From NCBI RefSeq assembly GCF_022637395.1, contig NZ_CP093337.1:2402001-2466000 (forward strand): a DNA stretch of 64,000 nt. The letters run 5' to 3'. This stretch comes from Shinella sp. H4-D48. GTDB taxonomy: Bacteria > Pseudomonadota > Alphaproteobacteria > Rhizobiales > Rhizobiaceae. Positions 1 to 9,501 of this stretch are shown piece by piece. Positions within the stretch are counted from its first letter, which is position 1. Every line of letters begins with the position of its first letter. The notes beneath the pieces were generated by a model that worked only from the letters and a program-made list of their open reading frames with translations, made no database searches and had not been told where the DNA came from. Both the position numbers and the translations under genes were made by a program.

Positions 1-939
1 CGGCGCCTGCCCGGCTTCGACGCGGGAGATCATCAGGAGCGCATTGAAGGTGCGGATAAGCTGGTCGGATTCGACGATCATCTCTTCCAGAGCGCTGCGG
101 TGATCAGCCCCGTCTCCAACTGCCAGCGCAGCCTCAGCCTTGTTGCGCAGCCGTGTCAGCGGCGTCTTGAGGTCGTGGGCGATGTTGTCGGAAACCTGCT
201 TCAGCCCCTCGCCGAGTTTCTCGATACGGCCGAGCATGGTGTTGAGCGATTCGGAAAGGCGGTCGAATTCGTCCCCGGATCCGCTGGTCGGCAAACGCTG
301 TGAAAGGTCGCCGGCCATGATCCGCTGGCTGGCGTCCGACATGCGATCCATGCGCTTGAGGGCGTTGCGCCCGATGAGATACCAGATGGCAAGCGCGCCG
401 ACGCCCATGACGCCAAGCGCCACCATCAGGGCCTGCCGCACCAGCTTGCGAAAGTTTTCCGGTTCGCCGAGGTCGCGACCAACCAGGATGCGAAGCCCGT
501 TCGACAAGACATTGACCTGCGCATAGGCCATGGGGCGGTTTGTGCCGCGCGCCTCTTCCTGGTAGCGCTGATAACGGAAGGGTATTGTCGTCCAGCCTTC
601 CGTGTCCAGCACGCCCGGCTGGATGGAGGCCACGTTGCCGGCCAGCACCTCGCCCGTGGGGCTCGCGATGATGTAGAGATTGGCACCCGGCTGGCGCGCG
701 CGCCGCTCGAGCGTGCGCAGTAGGCCGTTCATGCCGTTGTTGTCGAAGATGCGCTCGATCTGCTCGGCCTCCTGGGCCACGGCCTCGCGCATCTGCTGTT
801 GCAGCAGGCCTTCGGACATGGAGGAAACGTAGAAGACGAGAACGGCCGCGCAGGCGGCAAACAGCAGGAGATAGACCGCCGAAAGGCGCACGGCGGTCGT
901 GCGATAGAGTGCGGTCAGCCGGCCAAGCAGTCGTTGCAT
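1..939 (-). CDS. Sensor histidine kinase, 3' end cut by window edge
   Basis: Membrane sensor kinase that would phosphorylate the adjacent OmpR-type regulator. I translated it by eye: 313 codons from ATG at 937-939 stay open to base 1. Visible parts are a membrane segment near residues 19-38, a periplasmic region of about 130 residues, a second membrane segment near 168-190, a HAMP-like linker, and the phosphorylation site around residue 255 (NIAHDLKTPLTRLR). The rest of the dimerisation domain and the whole ATPase domain lie outside the window. The start is 4 bases past the regulator's stop, so the two genes are co-transcribed and probably translationally coupled. The position downstream of degP suggests an envelope-stress role, but the signal cannot be read from the sequence. 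Confidence 0.9.
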   Translation of the reverse strand, partial: MQRLLGRLTALYRTTAVRLSAVYLLLFAACAAVLVFYVSSMSEGLLQQQMREAVAQEAEQIERIFDNNGMNGLLRTLERRARQPGANLYIIASPTGEVLAGNVASIQPGVLDTEGWTTIPFRYQRYQEEARGTNRPMAYAQVNVLSNGLRILVGRDLGEPENFRKLVRQALMVALGVMGVGALAIWYLIGRNALKRMDRMSDASQRIMAGDLSQRLPTSGSGDEFDRLSESLNTMLGRIEKLGEGLKQVSDNIAHDLKTPLTRLRNKAEAALAVGDGADHRSALEEMIVESDQLIRTFNALLMISRVEAGQAP

Positions 940-943
940 CGGT

Positions 944-1627
944 TCAGACCGCCGCCTCTTCCTTCATCATGTATCCCGCGCCGCGCACGGTGCGCAGCAG
1001 CGGCTGGTCGAAATCCTTCTCTATCTTCGAACGCAGCCGCGAGACATGCACATCGATGACGTTGGTCTGGGGATCGAAATGATAGTCCCAGACGTTTTCG
1101 AGCAGCATGGTGCGCGTCACGACCTGCCCGGCATTCTTCATGAGATATTCGAGAAGACGGAACTCGCGCGGCTGGAGCAGGATTTCCTTGCCGGCGCGCT
1201 TGACGGTGTGGGACAGACGGTCGAGTTCGAGATCGCCCACCCGGTAGACCATATCCTGTTCCGGCGTGCCCTTGCGGCGGCCGAGTACCTCCACACGGGC
1301 GAGCAGCTCGCTGAACGCATAAGGCTTCGGCAGGTAGTCGTCGCCGCCGGCGCGAAGGCCCGTCACGCGATCATCGACCTGCCCGAGGGCGGACAGAATG
1401 AGCACGGGCGTGTGGATGTTGCGCTGGCGCAGCTCTGAGATCAGCGAAAGGCCGTCACGCCGCGGCAGCATGCGGTCGATGACCAGCACGTCGTAGCTGT
1501 TTTCCGTGGCCAGGAAGAGGCCGCTCTCGCCGTCGCTGGCATGATCGAGAACGATGCCGGCCTCGCGAAAAGCCTTCGCGAGATAAGCGGCTGCCTCCAG
1601 ATCGTCTTCCACAATCAATAACTTCAT
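944..1627 (-). CDS. OmpR-family response regulator
   Basis: Two-domain DNA-binding response regulator, 227 aa. The receiver domain (about residues 1-115) has the acidic pocket in VEDD, the phospho-acceptor Asp51 in VLVIDRMLP and the switch lysine in LPKPY. The winged-helix effector follows, with the typical RTVRGAGYM strand near the C terminus. It precedes its sensor kinase by 4 bases and lies 115 bases downstream of degP on the same strand. That arrangement makes degP a plausible target, but this is inference. Full length for the family, with no unusual residues. The particular subfamily was not identified. Confidence 0.93.
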   Translation of the reverse strand: MKLLIVEDDLEAAAYLAKAFREAGIVLDHASDGESGLFLATENSYDVLVIDRMLPRRDGLSLISELRQRNIHTPVLILSALGQVDDRVTGLRAGGDDYLPKPYAFSELLARVEVLGRRKGTPEQDMVYRVGDLELDRLSHTVKRAGKEILLQPREFRLLEYLMKNAGQVVTRTMLLENVWDYHFDPQTNVIDVHVSRLRSKIEKDFDQPLLRTVRGAGYMMKEEAAV

Positions 1628-1685
1628 GGCGGAACCTTACAGCATGTTCGGCGGGATTTACCAGCAGCACGCGCCGGATACGGCA

Positions 1686-1715
1686 GCGCCGCGAAATCGT
1701 TCGATCCCGCGGCGC
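1686..1715 (-). terminator. GC-rich hairpin between degP and the regulator gene
   Basis: Perfect 8-base arms (GCGCCGCG at 1686-1693, CGCGGCGC at 1708-1715) enclose a further ATCG/CGAT pairing, giving a 30-base stem-loop in the gap after the degP stop. No U-tract follows on the minus strand, so it may be an mRNA-stabilising hairpin or partial attenuator rather than a true intrinsic terminator. Confidence 0.35.
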
Positions 1716-1742
1716 CGTCAATGCGAAGATTTACGGAGCCGG

Positions 1743-3308
1743 TCAGCCCTGGTCGATGGGCAGAGCCAGGAAGCGGCTGCCATCCTTGGTCTCGACCTGG
1801 AACAGCGCCTTGGAGCGACCATCCTTGCGGGCGGCTTCGATCACCTTCATCACCTCGTCCGCAGACTTGACGGTCTGGTTGTTGACGGAGGTGATGCGGT
1901 CGCCTTCCTTGAGGCCGCGATCGCTGGCGTCGGAGTCCGGATCGACAGAGGAGACGGTCAAGCCGTCGTCGCCGGCCGTGACCGAGATACCGAGATCGGC
2001 AAGCGCCTGCTCGCTGGTTTCGTCGGCGGGAGCAGCGTCATCCGTGGTCGTGGCGGCCTGGATGGCTTCGCCGGCCAGCGTGCCGATCTCGACCTTGATG
2101 GTCTGCGACTTGCCATCGCGCCATACGGCGACATCGACCGTCTTGCCGGGCGCGATATCGGCCACACGGCGGGCGAGGTCACGCGGATCCTTGACCGGCT
2201 CACCTTCGAGCGCGGTGATCACGTCACCCTTCTTGATGCCGGCCTTGGCACCGGGCGAGTCGGCCTGCGGCTCGACGACGAGGGCACCGGCGGCATCCGC
2301 CAAGCCGAGCGAGTCGGCGATGTCGCGGCTGACCGGCTGGATCTGGACGCCGAGCCAGCCACGGTCGACCTTGCCATCCTTCATCAGGTTGGCAACGACG
2401 CCTTTGGCGACCGATGCGGGAATCGCGAAGGCGATGCCGACATTGCCGCCCGACGGCGAGAAGATGGCGGTGTTGATGCCGACGACCTGACCGTTGAGAT
2501 TGAAGGTCGGGCCACCGGAATTGCCGCGGTTTACAGCGGCATCCACCTGCAGGTAGTCGTCATAGGGGCCGGAGCCGATGTCACGGCCGCGGGCGGAGAT
2601 GATGCCCGCCGTCACGGTGCCGCCGAGGCCGAACGGGTTACCGACCGCCACGACCCAGTCGCCGACGCGGATCTGGCTGTCATCGGCAAAGCTGACATAG
2701 GTGAACTTGCGCTTGTCCTTCTCGTCGACCTTCAGCACGGCGAGGTCAGTGCGGCTGTCCTTGCCGACAAGCGTGGCCTTAAGCTCGGTGCCGTCGTTCA
2801 TGACGACCGTGAAGGCCGAGCCATCGCTGACGACGTGGTTGTTGGTGACAATGTAGCCGTCTTCGGAGATGAAGAAGCCGGAGCCCTGCGCGGTCGGGCG
2901 AAGATGCGGCTTGCGGCCGGGACCACGGCGGTCACCGAAGCCTCGATCCGGGCCACGGTCGCCGCGGAACTGGTCCTGGCCGCCGAATTCACGGAAGAAG
3001 CGCTTCAGCGGGTGATCGTCGGGAAGCTCGTCAAAGCCGCGGCCGCCGAAGTTGAACGAGAAATTGCTTTCATCGTTGGACGGCTTGGCATCGGATTCAA
3101 CACGGACGGAAACCACGGCCGGGGAAACGGCCTGAACGACGTCGGCGAAGCTCGCAACCTGCGGCGCCTGGACGGAAACGGCTTCTGCATAGCTTTCAGT
3201 AACGCGCGCGGGGATGCCGGTCGCGAGCATAACGGCTGCGAGCCCTGCGACGGTGGTCGTCTGCAACGCAGCCTTGAGGCTCGGACGGAACGCGGAAATC
3301 TTGGCCAT
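1743..3308 (-). CDS. degP: Periplasmic serine protease/chaperone of the Do (DegP/HtrA) family
   Basis: Degrades or refolds misfolded periplasmic proteins; 521 aa. The reading frame is open further upstream into cycL, but the start is set at 3308: AGAAGG lies 8 bases before this ATG and a signal peptide (KAALQTTTVAGLAAVMLATG) follows directly. The trypsin-like domain shows the triad His158 (NNHVV), Asp188 (RTDLAVLK) and Ser264 (GNSGGP). Two PDZ domains follow, at about residues 290-385 and 420-515. A Gly/Arg/Asp-rich linker at about 106-135 lies before the protease core and corresponds to the flexible LA-loop region. It lies 122 bases downstream of cycL with its own operator-like region, so it is probably transcribed separately. 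Confidence 0.96.
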   Translation of the reverse strand: MAKISAFRPSLKAALQTTTVAGLAAVMLATGIPARVTESYAEAVSVQAPQVASFADVVQAVSPAVVSVRVESDAKPSNDESNFSFNFGGRGFDELPDDHPLKRFFREFGGQDQFRGDRGPDRGFGDRRGPGRKPHLRPTAQGSGFFISEDGYIVTNNHVVSDGSAFTVVMNDGTELKATLVGKDSRTDLAVLKVDEKDKRKFTYVSFADDSQIRVGDWVVAVGNPFGLGGTVTAGIISARGRDIGSGPYDDYLQVDAAVNRGNSGGPTFNLNGQVVGINTAIFSPSGGNVGIAFAIPASVAKGVVANLMKDGKVDRGWLGVQIQPVSRDIADSLGLADAAGALVVEPQADSPGAKAGIKKGDVITALEGEPVKDPRDLARRVADIAPGKTVDVAVWRDGKSQTIKVEIGTLAGEAIQAATTTDDAAPADETSEQALADLGISVTAGDDGLTVSSVDPDSDASDRGLKEGDRITSVNNQTVKSADEVMKVIEAARKDGRSKALFQVETKDGSRFLALPIDQG

Positions 3309-3375
3309 TCTGTGCACCTTCTCTCTTCTTTCAGGGCTGCGCCCGGCAGCCGATGGAAAAGAGATAGGCGGTCGC

Positions 3376-3417
3376 ACATTACGGCACACTATCCGCCGCA
3401 TGAATTTTTCGTAATGT
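3376..3417. promoter_or_regulatory. Spaced inverted repeat upstream of degP
   Basis: Two perfect 8-base arms, ACATTACG at 3376-3383 and CGTAATGT at 3410-3417, are separated by 26 bases in the 122-base cycL-degP gap, 68-109 bases upstream of the degP ATG. The size and placement suit a dimeric regulator site. The OmpR-type regulator encoded just downstream of degP is an obvious candidate, but nothing in the sequence proves it. Confidence 0.4.
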
Positions 3418-3430
3418 TGGAATTTTCCTG

Positions 3431-3889
3431 TCAGTCGCGGCGCAGGGCACGATCCAGCTCTGCCTTTTCGGCGTCGGATAGCGGCGTTCCCGTGGGCTTG
3501 CCGCCGCGTTTGCGCACGAAAAGCACCATGGCTACGGCGCCCGCCACAAACAGCACGATCGGCGCGCCCCATAGAAGGAGCGTCTCGCCACGCAGGCGCG
3601 GATTGAGCAGTACGAATTCGCCGTAGCGGGAGACGACATAATCGATGACAGCCTCATCGCTGTCACCGTCCGTCAGCCGTTCTCGCACCAGAAGGCGCAG
3701 GTCGCGGGCCAGTTCGGCATTCGAATCGTCAATCGACTGGTTCTGGCAGACCATGCAGCGAAGCTGGGCGGACAGCGCCCGGGCGCGGGCTTCCAGCGCC
3801 GGATCGGAAAGCACCTCGTCGGGATTGACCGCAAAGGCGGGAAACGCGGCAAGCAGGAACGCTACGGCCATGAGCAGGCGGCGGATCAT
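3431..3889 (-). CDS. cycL: Cytochrome c maturation protein CcmH (CycL)
   Basis: Periplasm-facing thiol-disulfide component of the haem lyase that reduces apocytochrome c before haem attachment; 152 aa. It has a cleavable signal sequence (residues 1-20, ending AFA), the diagnostic [11 protein letters not shown] motif with Cys45 and Cys48, a three-helix fold, and one C-terminal membrane segment near 105-125 followed by a basic tail. Its start overlaps the cycK stop by 4 bases, the tight coupling seen through the whole cycHJKL set. This is the short CcmH form, with the TPR part carried separately by CycH/CcmI, as is usual in alphaproteobacteria. Confidence 0.95.
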   Translation of the reverse strand: MIRRLLMAVAFLLAAFPAFAVNPDEVLSDPALEARARALSAQLRCMVCQNQSIDDSNAELARDLRLLVRERLTDGDSDEAVIDYVVSRYGEFVLLNPRLRGETLLLWGAPIVLFVAGAVAMVLFVRKRGGKPTGTPLSDAEKAELDRALRRD

Positions 3890-5871
3890 TCGGCCGCCTC
3901 CAGAGCCGCCTTAACCTTGCGGGCCTTTTGCGGCGCACCGACGCGAAGACGCCGGTCGAACAATGATACCGCGCCACCCGCCATCATGATGAGCGTGCCG
4001 ATCCAGATGCACAGGATCATCGGCTTCCACCATACCCGCACGACGATGCCGCCATCCGCCATGGCATCTCCAAGCGAAACATAGAGCTGGCTGAACCAGA
4101 ATGTGCGGATACCCGCCTCTGTCGTCGGCATGCGCCGCGCCGTGTAGAACCGCTTCGACGACCAGATGTCGGTCACGACCGCACCTGCGCGTGCGACGGT
4201 GAAGTGCCCGGATTCTTCGGAATAGTTCGGCCCCTGCCCGCGGCGCATGCCGTCGAAGGTCAGCGTGAAGCCGCCTGCCTCGACCTGCATGCCCGGCTTC
4301 ATTTCCACCACATGCTCGGTCTCGAAGGCGGTAACGGCGACGATGCCGATAACAGTGACACCGATGCCGATATGCGCGAGCGCCGTGCCGAAGGCCGAGC
4401 CCGGCAGGCCGACGAAGCGGCGGAACGCGACATTGCCGGCCACCTTGCCAATACCGGCGCGCAGCCACAGATCCGTCACTGCACCCGCGATCATGTAGAA
4501 GCCGATGGCAATGCCGAAATAGGCAAGCACCGGCCCGCCGCGATAGGAATACATCACCGCAGCGGCCACCGCGAGACCGATCGCGGCCGCCGCGAACAGC
4601 CGCTGCCCCGCTGCTAGGATATCGCCACGCTTCCAGGCCAGCAGCGGTCCGAACGGCACCGCCAGCAGGAGCGGCAGCATCAGAAGGCCGAAGGTCAGGT
4701 TGAAGAACGGTGGCCCGACGGAAATCTTCTCGCCGGTCAAGGCCTCCAGCACGAGCGGATAGAGCGTGCCCGTCAGAACCGTCGCGGCGGCCGTGGTGAG
4801 GATGAGGTTGTTGAGAACGAGCGCGCCTTCGCGCGAGATCGGCGCAAACAGGCCACCGGCCTTCAGCGTCGCCGCCCGGAAGGCAAAGAGCGACAGCGCG
4901 CCGCCGATAAAGAAGATGAGGATCGCGAGGATAAAGACGCCGCGCGTCGGGTCTGTCGCGAATGCATGCACCGAGGTCAGCACGCCTGAGCGCACCAGGA
5001 AGGTGCCGAGCAGCGACATGGAGAAGGTCAGGATGGCGAGCAGCACGGTCCAGATCTTCAGCGCCTCGCGCTTTTCCATGACGAGCGCAGAATGCAGGAG
5101 CGCGGTGCCGGCAAGCCAGGGAATGAACGAAGCGTTTTCCACCGGATCCCAGAACCACCAGCCGCCCCAGCCCAGCTCGTAATAGGCCCAGTACGAGCCC
5201 ATGGCGATGCCTGCGGTGAGAAACGACCAGGCGGTGAGCGCCCAGGGTCGCACCCAGCGCGCCCAAGCCGCATCGATACGGCCGTCGATCAGCGCGGCGA
5301 TGGCGAAGGAGAAACAGACGGAGAAGCCGACATAGCCGAGATAGAGCAGCGGCGGGTGGATTGCGAGGCCGATATCCTGCAGGACAGGGTTGAGGTCCTG
5401 CCCCTCGGCGGGCGCCGGCGATAGACGGATGAACGGGTTCGACGTCAGGAGGATGAAGAGCGCGAAGGCCGTGGAGATCAGTCCCTGCACGGCCAGCACA
5501 TTGGCCCGCAGCCGCTCGGGCAGATTGGCGCCGAAGCTTGCGACCAGCGCACTGAAGAAGACCAGGATGAGGAGCCAGAGCAGCATCGAGCCCTCATGGT
5601 TTCCCCATACGCCGGAGATCTTGTAGATCATCGGCTTCAGCGAATGCGAGTTCTCCCAGACATTCGCGACGGAGAAATCCGACACGACATAGGCGAAGGT
5701 CAGAACCGAGAAGGAAAACAGCACGAGCAGGAAACCGGCAAAGGCCGCGGCCGGCGCCACGGCCATCAGCGCCCGGTCGTTGCGGATCGTGCCGATCAGC
5801 GGCAATACCGACTGGATGATGACGGTCGCCAGCGCCAGAATGAGGGCATAATGGCCAAGCTCGATGATCAT
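3886..5871 (-). CDS. cycK: Haem lyase subunit CcmF (CycK)
   Basis: Large polytopic membrane protein of the System I cytochrome c haem lyase, which takes haem from CcmE and joins it to apocytochrome; 661 aa, the usual family length. The tryptophan-rich WWD signature is at about residues 235-252 ([19 protein letters not shown]). Conserved periplasmic histidines that would ligate haem occur around HPPLLYLGY (about 172) and in neighbouring loops. Many hydrophobic helices span the length, and a C-terminal soluble stretch precedes the last helix. The start overlaps the cycJ stop by 4 bases and the stop overlaps the cycL start by 4. Confidence 0.96.
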   Translation of the reverse strand: MIIELGHYALILALATVIIQSVLPLIGTIRNDRALMAVAPAAAFAGFLLVLFSFSVLTFAYVVSDFSVANVWENSHSLKPMIYKISGVWGNHEGSMLLWLLILVFFSALVASFGANLPERLRANVLAVQGLISTAFALFILLTSNPFIRLSPAPAEGQDLNPVLQDIGLAIHPPLLYLGYVGFSVCFSFAIAALIDGRIDAAWARWVRPWALTAWSFLTAGIAMGSYWAYYELGWGGWWFWDPVENASFIPWLAGTALLHSALVMEKREALKIWTVLLAILTFSMSLLGTFLVRSGVLTSVHAFATDPTRGVFILAILIFFIGGALSLFAFRAATLKAGGLFAPISREGALVLNNLILTTAAATVLTGTLYPLVLEALTGEKISVGPPFFNLTFGLLMLPLLLAVPFGPLLAWKRGDILAAGQRLFAAAAIGLAVAAAVMYSYRGGPVLAYFGIAIGFYMIAGAVTDLWLRAGIGKVAGNVAFRRFVGLPGSAFGTALAHIGIGVTVIGIVAVTAFETEHVVEMKPGMQVEAGGFTLTFDGMRRGQGPNYSEESGHFTVARAGAVVTDIWSSKRFYTARRMPTTEAGIRTFWFSQLYVSLGDAMADGGIVVRVWWKPMILCIWIGTLIMMAGGAVSLFDRRLRVGAPQKARKVKAALEAAE

Positions 5872-6317
5872 TTGATCGTTTCCTTGCCGGAGAGTTCGAC
5901 GCCCTGCGCCTTCAACCTGTCCGCCACATCCTTCGGCATATAGGTCTCGTCATGCTTGGCAAGCACCGTATCGGCGATGAAGAGCCCGTCGGTGCCGAAG
6001 GTGCCTTCTGCCACCACGCCCTGCCCTTCGCGGAAAAGGTCGGGCAGAATGCCGGTATAGGTCACCGGCACCGTTGAAAGCGTATCCGTCACCGTGAAGG
6101 TAACAGTCGATCCTTCGCCGCGCTTGACCGTGCCGTCCTCGACGAGGCCGCCGAGGCGAATGCGCGTGCCGGGCGGCACGCTCGCCTTGGCCAGATCGCC
6201 TGGCACATAGAAATAGGCGATGGACTGGCTGAAGGCGAACATCACCAGCAGCACCGCCGCCACCAGAAAAGCGACGCCGCCGCCGATAACCGCCAGACGC
6301 TTCTGCTTGCGTGTCAT
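5868..6317 (-). CDS. cycJ: Cytochrome c maturation haem chaperone CcmE (CycJ)
   Basis: Carries haem covalently in the periplasm from CcmC to the CcmFH lyase; 149 aa. One N-terminal membrane anchor at about residues 9-30 is followed by an OB-fold beta barrel. The haem-binding histidine is His122 in the [10 protein letters not shown] motif near the C terminus, with the conserved tyrosine four residues later. It overlaps cycK (4 bases) and cycH (4 bases), so the operon is translated as a coupled unit. The ccmABCD export genes are not in this window, as expected where they lie elsewhere on the chromosome. Confidence 0.96.
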   Translation of the reverse strand: MTRKQKRLAVIGGGVAFLVAAVLLVMFAFSQSIAYFYVPGDLAKASVPPGTRIRLGGLVEDGTVKRGEGSTVTFTVTDTLSTVPVTYTGILPDLFREGQGVVAEGTFGTDGLFIADTVLAKHDETYMPKDVADRLKAQGVELSGKETIK

Positions 6318-7453
6318 TGTCCGCTTCCCCCGGTCGAGATCGACAGATCCCGGGCGAGCGCCACGAGCTGTTTGCCGTTTTCGCTATCCGCCGGGAACAT
6401 CTTGAGCGCCGTCTGTAACGCGGCCTCCGCCTTCGGCCTTTGATCCAGCACAACATAGGAACGGATGATGCGCATCCATCCTTCGAAATTATCAGGGTCT
6501 TCGTCCAGCTTGGCGGCAAGACTGTCGACCATACCGGCGATCATCTGCTGGCGGTCACCAGCCGACATTTCTTCGGCTGCTGCCACATCGCCCACCGTGG
6601 GATTGCCGAGTGCACCGCCCGGGCCGGTTTCCGTTCCATCAGCGAGCGCCGCTATATGTCGGTTGACCAGCGGCAGCCAGGGAGCATCCGCCGGTGCATC
6701 CTTCGCCATGGTCTCAAAGGCGGCGCGCGCCTCATCGCGTCGCCCGTCCTGTTCCAGCGCCAGCGCCAGATAATATTTCGCACGCGGATTGTCGGCCTGC
6801 AGCGCCAGCGACTGCTCGAGCCGCGCGCGCGCATCCGCCGTCACGATGCCGTTCGCCTGGGCGATCAGCGTTTCGGCATAGCCATCAAGCCGCTCCTGGG
6901 TAGGGCCGAGCAGCCGGATTGCCTGCGAGAAGGCATTGGCCGCCTCTTCCATGCGTCCGTTGCGATAATAGATCGGCGCTAGGAGATCCCAGCCAGCGCC
7001 ATCATCTGGATTGCGCGCAAGATGGCCTTCCGCCCGAGCAATCAGGATATTGACGTCGTTTCCGGGATTGGCGAGACGCTCCGCCAGCGGCTGCGCCGGC
7101 AGGTCCGGGCGGCCGTTCGCGATGTAAAGACAGAGACCGGTGATCGGAAGGATCGCGATGACGAAGGCCTGCGCCAGCCGGTTGCGCCGTGTCGCGGGGG
7201 CAGCCTTTTCCTTTGCCTCGGCCTTGCTTGCCGCAATCAACCGGCGCGCAACTTCGGCGCGGGCGAGCTCCGCCTCGTTCGGCGCGATGAGCCCGGTGGC
7301 CTCGTCGCGCTTCAACTCCTCGAGCTGGTCGCGATAGACCTCGACATCATGGCTGGCATCGCCCGCGGCGGCCGGTGGCCGGCGCAGCAGGGGCAGAAGG
7401 AGGACGGCGGCGACCGCTGCCGTCAGAATGGCGACGAGAATCCAGAAAAGCAT
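6314..7453 (-). CDS. cycH: Cytochrome c maturation TPR protein CcmI (CycH)
   Basis: Presents apocytochrome c to the haem lyase through TPR repeats; 379 aa. The ATG at 7453 was chosen because the first membrane segment ([20 protein letters not shown]) starts there; a longer frame upstream has no support. A second membrane segment is near residues 100-118, followed by a periplasmic region with TPR-like repeats (for example around [18 protein letters not shown]). First gene of cycHJKL. In Rhizobium leguminosarum mutants in this operon lose both c-type cytochromes and normal iron acquisition (Yeoman and colleagues, from memory). The feu genes named in that work lie 0.5-3 kb away here. Confidence 0.93.
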   Translation of the reverse strand: MLFWILVAILTAAVAAVLLLPLLRRPPAAAGDASHDVEVYRDQLEELKRDEATGLIAPNEAELARAEVARRLIAASKAEAKEKAAPATRRNRLAQAFVIAILPITGLCLYIANGRPDLPAQPLAERLANPGNDVNILIARAEGHLARNPDDGAGWDLLAPIYYRNGRMEEAANAFSQAIRLLGPTQERLDGYAETLIAQANGIVTADARARLEQSLALQADNPRAKYYLALALEQDGRRDEARAAFETMAKDAPADAPWLPLVNRHIAALADGTETGPGGALGNPTVGDVAAAEEMSAGDRQQMIAGMVDSLAAKLDEDPDNFEGWMRIIRSYVVLDQRPKAEAALQTALKMFPADSENGKQLVALARDLSISTGGSGQ

Positions 7454-7457
7454 GCTC

Positions 7458-7473
7458 GTTCCATTACTGGAAC
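7458..7473. promoter_or_regulatory. Dyad overlapping the cycH ribosome-binding region
   Basis: GTTCCA at 7458-7463 and TGGAAC at 7468-7473 form a perfect 6-base inverted repeat with a 4-base spacer, ending 5 bases upstream of the cycH ATG. It contains the only Shine-Dalgarno-like bases (GGAA) for that gene, so it could act as an operator or as an mRNA hairpin limiting initiation. Confidence 0.3.
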
Positions 7474-7546
7474 ATGCGGGCGTTTCCAATTCCCCAGGGA
7501 ACGATGACGCGAATTTGAGGCGTTTCGCCGCAACGGGCCGTCAGGC

Positions 7547-7981
7547 TCAGGACAACGGCGCCCAGGCACCGTCTGCATTGCGGCAGGCGGCGCCGCGCGT
7601 CGCGGTCTCGCGGCCGTCGACTGTCAGCGTGTGGCTGTACTGCCGGCAGTTCTGCGAACCGACCTGATAGGGTGCGGCCGCGACCACAGAGCCGCCGACG
7701 CCCTTGCCCTGCCATACGACGGGCTGGCCGCCGGGTGCGGCTTCAAGTGCACGATATTCAGCCTCGAGCGCCCGCTGCATGTCGGCTTTGGAAAGCTGCG
7801 CTGACGTGTTGCGGCTGACAAGGCCGCCCTGCAGCGCCGTGATATAGGCGGCAGGACCCGACAGGCCGCCCGATGCCGACCCGCCGAGGGAGGTTTTTCC
7901 ACCTGATGTGGTCGTACATCCCGAAACCGTCACTGTCGCCAGAAGGAGGGGGAAAAAGGCGCCGCGCAAACCCGTCTTCAT
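7547..7981 (-). CDS. Outer-membrane lipoprotein of the 17 kDa surface-antigen type
   Basis: Small exported lipoprotein, 144 aa, from ATG at 7981. The N terminus is a lipoprotein signal peptide with the lipobox at SGCTTT, so the mature protein would be acylated. A Gly/Ser-rich linker follows, then a C-terminal domain with the pattern of RT0821/Lpp0805-type surface antigens: an EYRALEAAPGGQPVVW-like stretch and a pair of cysteines in QNCRQY and AACRNADG that could form a disulfide. It sits between cycH and feuQ, about 100 bases from the latter. Family assignment is from the overall pattern and the exact function is unknown. Confidence 0.75.
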   Translation of the reverse strand: MKTGLRGAFFPLLLATVTVSGCTTTSGGKTSLGGSASGGLSGPAAYITALQGGLVSRNTSAQLSKADMQRALEAEYRALEAAPGGQPVVWQGKGVGGSVVAAAPYQVGSQNCRQYSHTLTVDGRETATRGAACRNADGAWAPLS

Positions 7982-8082
7982 CCGCTGGAACCGTCTCTCA
8001 CGCAAGGGCGGCAAGCCGCCGTCATTCTTCAATCCCGCGATCCTCATATCGCGGACCATCCCTTGTTGCATTGTCCGCCGTG

Positions 8083-9501
8083 TCAAGCAACATCCTTTGT
8101 AACGGCTGGAAGAACAAGACGCGCGAGAAGCCCGCCGCCCGGCCCGCGGGACAGCCCGAAAACACCCTGATATTCCGACGCGATTTCGTTGACGATGGAA
8201 AGGCCGAGGCCCGTGCCGGGCTTGCTCTCGTCAAGCCGCTTCCCGCGCTTCATCGCCTCGCGGATTTCGTCTGGCTCCAGTCCGGGCCCGTCGTCCTCGA
8301 CTTCGACGATGACCCAGCTCTTGCGCGCATCGTCGGTCCCGCGCAGGTCGGCGGGCGCCATGAAGACGCGCAGGCTGACGGTGTTTCTGGCATAGCGCGC
8401 TGCGTTTTCCAGAAGGTTGCCGACGGTTTCCTCGATATCCTGCTGCTCCATCGCCAGCATGATACCGGGCGGATCGACATGGAGGGGAAACTGCTTGTCG
8501 GCGTTTAGCCGTCGCATCACGCGCACCAGGCGCTCCAGCACCGGAAGCGCCTCAGTGCGGGCAAGCACCGATTCGCGCTGGGCTGCGATGCGGGCGCGGT
8601 TGAGATAGGACTGCACCTGGCTCTGCATCGCCTCGGCCTGCGTCTTCACCAGTTCGCCCTGCGGCGCGGAGATCAACCGCGATTCGTTGAGAAGCACGGC
8701 AATCGGCGTCTTCAGCGAATGTGCGAGGTTGCCCACCTGCATGCGCGCCCGCTCCACGATACGCCGGTTGCTGTCGATCAGCGCGTTCACTTCGCTGGCA
8801 AGCGGCAGGATTTCGCGCGGAAATTCCCCGTCGAGCTGCTCGCTCTCCCCGGCCCGGATCTTTTCCAGCGCCTTTCGGGCGCGGTCGAGCGGTCGCAGAC
8901 CGATCAGGATCGCCGCCGCGTTGAGCAACAGGCTTCCCACACCGAAACCGGCAAGCGCCAGATAGAGGCTGCCGGAGAAGTCGCTGATATCGCTTTCCAG
9001 CACGTCTCGGTTGCCGACGACCCGAAAGCGCGCCGTTCGCCCCTCGTCGTCGAGCACCACTTCCGTTTCGCCCACCTCGACCTCGTTCCCGAAGGAATCG
9101 ATGGTCGTGTAGAAGCGCTCGTAGCGGGTATCGAAGGGAATGCTGTCGGTGTCCGGGATGGGAATGCTGCCCGTGCCGAGCGAGGATGAGGTCAGCGCCT
9201 CGCCCTCCAGCGTGCCGCCGATCGGCTCGACGATCCAGTACCAGCCCGATTGCGGCTGGAAGAAGCGCAGGTCGCCCAGCTGCGGCGTGCCGGCCAGACG
9301 CGTGTTCTCGCTAGTCGAGATCGAGTTGATGACGTTGTAGAGCTGCGCGCGCAGCAGGTCGCGGAAACTCTTCTCCGCGCTCTGCCGGTAGAGCGTCGAG
9401 ATGACGACGGCGATGACGACAAGCGCCACCGCGGCCCAGAGGGAGGCCAGAAAGAGGACGCGAACGGTGAGCGAGCGGGAGCGCCTGGCGTTATTTGCCA
9501 T
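8083..9501 (-). CDS. feuQ: Sensor histidine kinase FeuQ
   Basis: PhoQ-like membrane kinase of the FeuPQ system, 472 aa. A membrane helix lies at about residues 14-37, then a periplasmic sensor region to about residue 177, a second helix at about 178-201 and a HAMP region. The phospho-acceptor is His261 in GNLAHSLKTPIAVLL, and the ATPase domain carries VGNLLENAARYA (N box), VEDDGPGL (G1) and GTGLGLSI (G2). It overlaps feuP by 11 bases. In Sinorhizobium meliloti FeuPQ controls export of cyclic glucans and is inhibited by the small periplasmic protein FeuN, whose likely gene is also present here. Assignment rests on the three-gene order and the linkage to cycHJKL. Confidence 0.88.
   Translation of the reverse strand: MANNARRSRSLTVRVLFLASLWAAVALVVIAVVISTLYRQSAEKSFRDLLRAQLYNVINSISTSENTRLAGTPQLGDLRFFQPQSGWYWIVEPIGGTLEGEALTSSSLGTGSIPIPDTDSIPFDTRYERFYTTIDSFGNEVEVGETEVVLDDEGRTARFRVVGNRDVLESDISDFSGSLYLALAGFGVGSLLLNAAAILIGLRPLDRARKALEKIRAGESEQLDGEFPREILPLASEVNALIDSNRRIVERARMQVGNLAHSLKTPIAVLLNESRLISAPQGELVKTQAEAMQSQVQSYLNRARIAAQRESVLARTEALPVLERLVRVMRRLNADKQFPLHVDPPGIMLAMEQQDIEETVGNLLENAARYARNTVSLRVFMAPADLRGTDDARKSWVIVEVEDDGPGLEPDEIREAMKRGKRLDESKPGTGLGLSIVNEIASEYQGVFGLSRGPGGGLLARLVLPAVTKDVA

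Noticed and set aside
1626-3626. 666-codon plus-strand frame opposite degP
   Set aside because: It overlaps a complete DegP and has no domain pattern.
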